DNA of 64,000 nucleotides from Flavobacterium sp. GSB-24 (GTDB lineage: Bacteria > Bacteroidota > Bacteroidia > Flavobacteriales > Flavobacteriaceae): positions 1,488,001 to 1,552,000 of the forward strand of contig NZ_AP027043.1 in assembly GCF_027924665.1 (NCBI RefSeq), written 5' to 3'. Numbering within the stretch: the stretch's first letter is position 1; each line of letters opens with the position of its first letter. The notes below the pieces were generated by a model, which did not search any database, was not told the DNA's origin, and saw only the letters and a program-made list of their open reading frames with translations. This document shows positions 61,920 to 64,000 of this stretch, piece by piece. The position numbers were made by a program, and so were the translations under genes.

Positions 61920-63266
61920 ATGAACTGGGAACAACTTTTATCATTAAAACGTCAAGGAGACACAAGCAAAAGATTACGTGTAGAACAAGATGATACTCGT
62001 TTAGGTTTTGAGGTAGATTATGACCGAATTATATTTTCTGCTGCTTTTAGAAGTTTACAAGATAAAACACAAGTTATTCCGCTTTCTAAAACCGACTTTG
62101 TACACACTCGTTTAACACACAGTTTAGAAGTTTCGGTTGTCGGACGTTCGCTTGGGCGTTTGGTTGGAAAAAAGATCATCGAAAAATATCCTTATTTAAA
62201 AGAAATTCACGGTTATCATATGAATGATTTTGGAGCTATTGTGGCTGCAGCTTCATTAGCGCATGATATTGGGAATCCGCCTTTTGGACATTCTGGAGAA
62301 AAAGCGATTGGAGAATATTTTTCTATTGGAAACGGACAGAAATTCAGAAATCAGCTTACAGATAAACAATGGCAGGACTTAATTGATTTTGAAGGAAATG
62401 CAAATGGCTTTTCGGTTCTTACGGCAAGCCGTCCTGGAATTGAAGGCGGACTTCGTATTTCGTATGCAACTTTGGGGGCTTTTATGAAATATCCAAAAGA
62501 AAGTCTTCCAAAGAAACCAACCAACAATATCGCCGATAAAAAGTATGGTTTCTTTCAAACAGATAAATTATTTTTTGAAGAAGTTGCCAAAGATATGGGA
62601 ATGATTGCCAATAAATCTGGAGAAGATATTGGTTTTGAAAGACATCCGCTGGCGTATTTAGTCGAAGCTGCAGATGATATTTGTTACACTATTATTGACT
62701 TCGAAGACGGAATAAATCTTGGTTTGGTTTCAGAAGATTTTGCCTTAGAATATTTAATTAAACTCGTGAAAGATAATATTGGAGTTTCTAAATACAAGTC
62801 ATTAACCACAAAAGAAGATCGTATAAGTTATTTAAGAGCCTTGGCAATTGGAACTTTGATAAACGACGCGGTTGATGTTTTTATCGAAAATGAAGAAGCA
62901 ATTCTACAAGGAAAATTCCCTTATGCTTTAACAGACAAAAGCAAGTACAAAGCGCAAATGAATGATATTATCAAACTAAGCGTTGATAAAATCTACCAAA
63001 GCCGCGAAGTGATCGAAAAAGAAATTGTAGGATATCAGATTATCCAGACCTTATTGGATAAATTTATTACAGCTTTCAATAATAAATTTGAAGGAAATGC
63101 TTCAAATTACGATAAATTACTTTTAAAGATGCTGCCCGAAAAACATGATTTAGACAAAGGTAATTTGTACGAACGTCTGCTTCATATTTGTCATTATGTT
63201 TCTCTATTGACAGACGGAAATGCATTAGAATTATTTGAAACTATTAACGGAAGAAAAAATAATTAA
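61920..63266 (+). CDS. dgt: Deoxyguanosinetriphosphate triphosphohydrolase (dGTPase)
   Basis: This 448-residue HD-domain enzyme converts dGTP to deoxyguanosine and triphosphate. Seen: DYDRIIFSAAFRSLQDKTQV, the His of THSLEVSVVGRSLGR, the HD pair in SLAHDIGNPPFGHSGEKAI and the later metal Asp in EAADDICYTIIDFEDGI. These are standard dGTPase landmarks and length. With the deoxynucleoside kinase (12997) it belongs to dNTP pool control. It is monocistronic between a repeat-rich spacer and a bidirectional terminator. Confidence 0.95.
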   Translation: MNWEQLLSLKRQGDTSKRLRVEQDDTRLGFEVDYDRIIFSAAFRSLQDKTQVIPLSKTDFVHTRLTHSLEVSVVGRSLGRLVGKKIIEKYPYLKEIHGYHMNDFGAIVAAASLAHDIGNPPFGHSGEKAIGEYFSIGNGQKFRNQLTDKQWQDLIDFEGNANGFSVLTASRPGIEGGLRISYATLGAFMKYPKESLPKKPTNNIADKKYGFFQTDKLFFEEVAKDMGMIANKSGEDIGFERHPLAYLVEAADDICYTIIDFEDGINLGLVSEDFALEYLIKLVKDNIGVSKYKSLTTKEDRISYLRALAIGTLINDAVDVFIENEEAILQGKFPYALTDKSKYKAQMNDIIKLSVDKIYQSREVIEKEIVGYQIIQTLLDKFITAFNNKFEGNASNYDKLLLKMLPEKHDLDKGNLYERLLHICHYVSLLTDGNALELFETINGRKNN

Positions 63267-63277
63267 TGTTTTAAAAA

Positions 63278-63315
63278 AAATATCCTCTAAATGATTTTAG
63301 AGGATATTTTTTTGC
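63278..63315. terminator. Bidirectional terminator between dgt and DUF3078 gene
   Basis: The 14-bp stem AAATATCCTCTAAA/TTTAGAGGATATTT has a TGAT loop, with A- and T-tracts at the ends. Confidence 0.9.
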
Positions 63316-63329
63316 TTTAGGACTATTTA

Positions 63330-64000
63330 TTATTTAAAAGCATAAACAAGTCCTACACCAAGAACCTGTCTTAACTGCATCTTCGGACCTTCGTTTACTT
63401 GGCTTTTTGTTCCTGTAGCTGGGTCAACAACGTCTTTTTTCGTTTTAATATCATCATCATATATTAAATGAACACCGATATTTGCTTTCACATATGCATT
63501 AACGACAAGGTCTAAACGAGTGTCGTAATCTATATCGACGTTACCAAATTTATTCAAATAATCGGTATATAAACTTAATCTGTTTTCATAAAAAACGTTT
63601 TTATAAATTTCACTTTTCATGTATGCCGTAAAAAGTATACCAAATTCTGCTTTTACTTTTTGTCCTTCCTCGATTAATATCTGATTTTCGGGATCCAGCG
63701 GGTCTGTTGCATAAACTGCTTTTTTAACCCCGAAGGAACCTTGATTGGCAAGATATTGATCAAGTACTAAAGTAGTTTTTAACGTAATAGGAGAGAAGTA
63801 AAAAACTCTATTTTTTTCCTTGTTTGAATTCTCAGCTCCAGCTCCCAAAAAGATATAAGCTGGTGCAAAAGGCTTAGAGATTGCAATATCTCTGTTGGGA
63901 TAGTTATAACCGTTTGTAAATTGCGTATTGAAGTTTAATTTAGAAGAATAATACCAGTTTGAGGCAGTGTCCTTTCTAAAACCATAAGTAGAGTTAAATT
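63330..64000 (-). CDS. DUF3078 family protein, N-terminus cut by window end
   Basis: The frame is open to the window edge and covers at least 223 residues; the start lies outside. Upstream of the apparent TTG at 63848 the frame continues with STYGFRKDTASNWYYSSKLN, then FNTQFTNGYNYPNRDIAISK, PFAPAYIFLGAGAE, which is typical of DUF3078. The C-terminal part has alternating strands (LVVNAYVKANIGVHLIYDDD, RQVLGVGLVYAFK), consistent with an outer-membrane barrel. Function is unknown. It is convergent with dgt. Confidence 0.82.
   Translation of the reverse strand, partial: FNSTYGFRKDTASNWYYSSKLNFNTQFTNGYNYPNRDIAISKPFAPAYIFLGAGAENSNKEKNRVFYFSPITLKTTLVLDQYLANQGSFGVKKAVYATDPLDPENQILIEEGQKVKAEFGILFTAYMKSEIYKNVFYENRLSLYTDYLNKFGNVDIDYDTRLDLVVNAYVKANIGVHLIYDDDIKTKKDVVDPATGTKSQVNEGPKMQLRQVLGVGLVYAFK

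Overview
This 64 kb window is chromosomal DNA from a gliding member of the Bacteroidetes, most likely Flavobacterium. The evidence is the low GC content, promoters of the TTG-N18-21-TAnnTTTG type used by Bacteroidetes sigma factors, no obvious Shine-Dalgarno sequences, several family proteins typical of the group (GLPGLI, DUF5686, DUF3078, 2TM, TonB-dependent receptors) and a gldA gliding gene. I see no rRNA, tRNA, CRISPR array, prophage or transposase.

Layout. 1-20.6 kb is mostly housekeeping: folA (cut by the window start) and thyA, a bifunctional-nuclease-family protein, etfBA, pdhB, several envelope proteins, an AlkA-like glycosylase, soluble and membrane pyrophosphatases and a deoxynucleoside kinase. 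20.7-35 kb is a methionine region: metK, a TonB receptor, metY, a degenerate homoserine dehydrogenase paralogue, metX, thrA, an OsmC protein and metZ. 35.8-46.4 kb is sulfate assimilation: an Rrf2 regulator, two TauE/SafE exporters, cysH, cysD, cysN, a sulfite reductase with a C-terminal HEPN domain, cobA, a siroheme-synthesis dehydrogenase and a ferredoxin-NADP reductase. 46.7-53 kb is methionine synthase split into two genes, then metF. 53-64 kb holds a transporter, a PLP decarboxylase, gldA, an outer-membrane protein, metE with a divergent Lrp regulator, dgt, and a DUF3078 protein cut by the window end.

How it works together. Sulfate is activated (CysDN), reduced to sulfite (CysH) and then sulfide (siroheme reductase; siroheme from CobA and the dehydrogenase). 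Sulfide enters homocysteine through MetX with MetY or MetZ, using homoserine from ThrA. Homocysteine is methylated by split MetH (with MetF) or by MetE, and MetK makes SAM.

The most striking feature is regulation. Two SAM-I riboswitches precede metX-thrA and metH, and a SAM-II-like RNA precedes metK. In addition, four short ORFs of 21-26 codons, with clustered Met/Cys codons in at least two of them, each sit directly upstream of an intrinsic terminator. In each case the end of the ORF can pair with the terminator's 5' arm. These look like Met/Cys-sensing leader-peptide attenuators. They precede the TonB receptor, metY, and a small ORF upstream of metX. Two of the target regions begin with related 64-67-residue proteins of unknown function.

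Spacers carry many Bacteroidetes-type repeats: nested palindromes, a recurrent structured element, and imperfect word-like tandem repeats. One inverted-repeat pair brackets an unrelated ORF inserted between the two metH halves.
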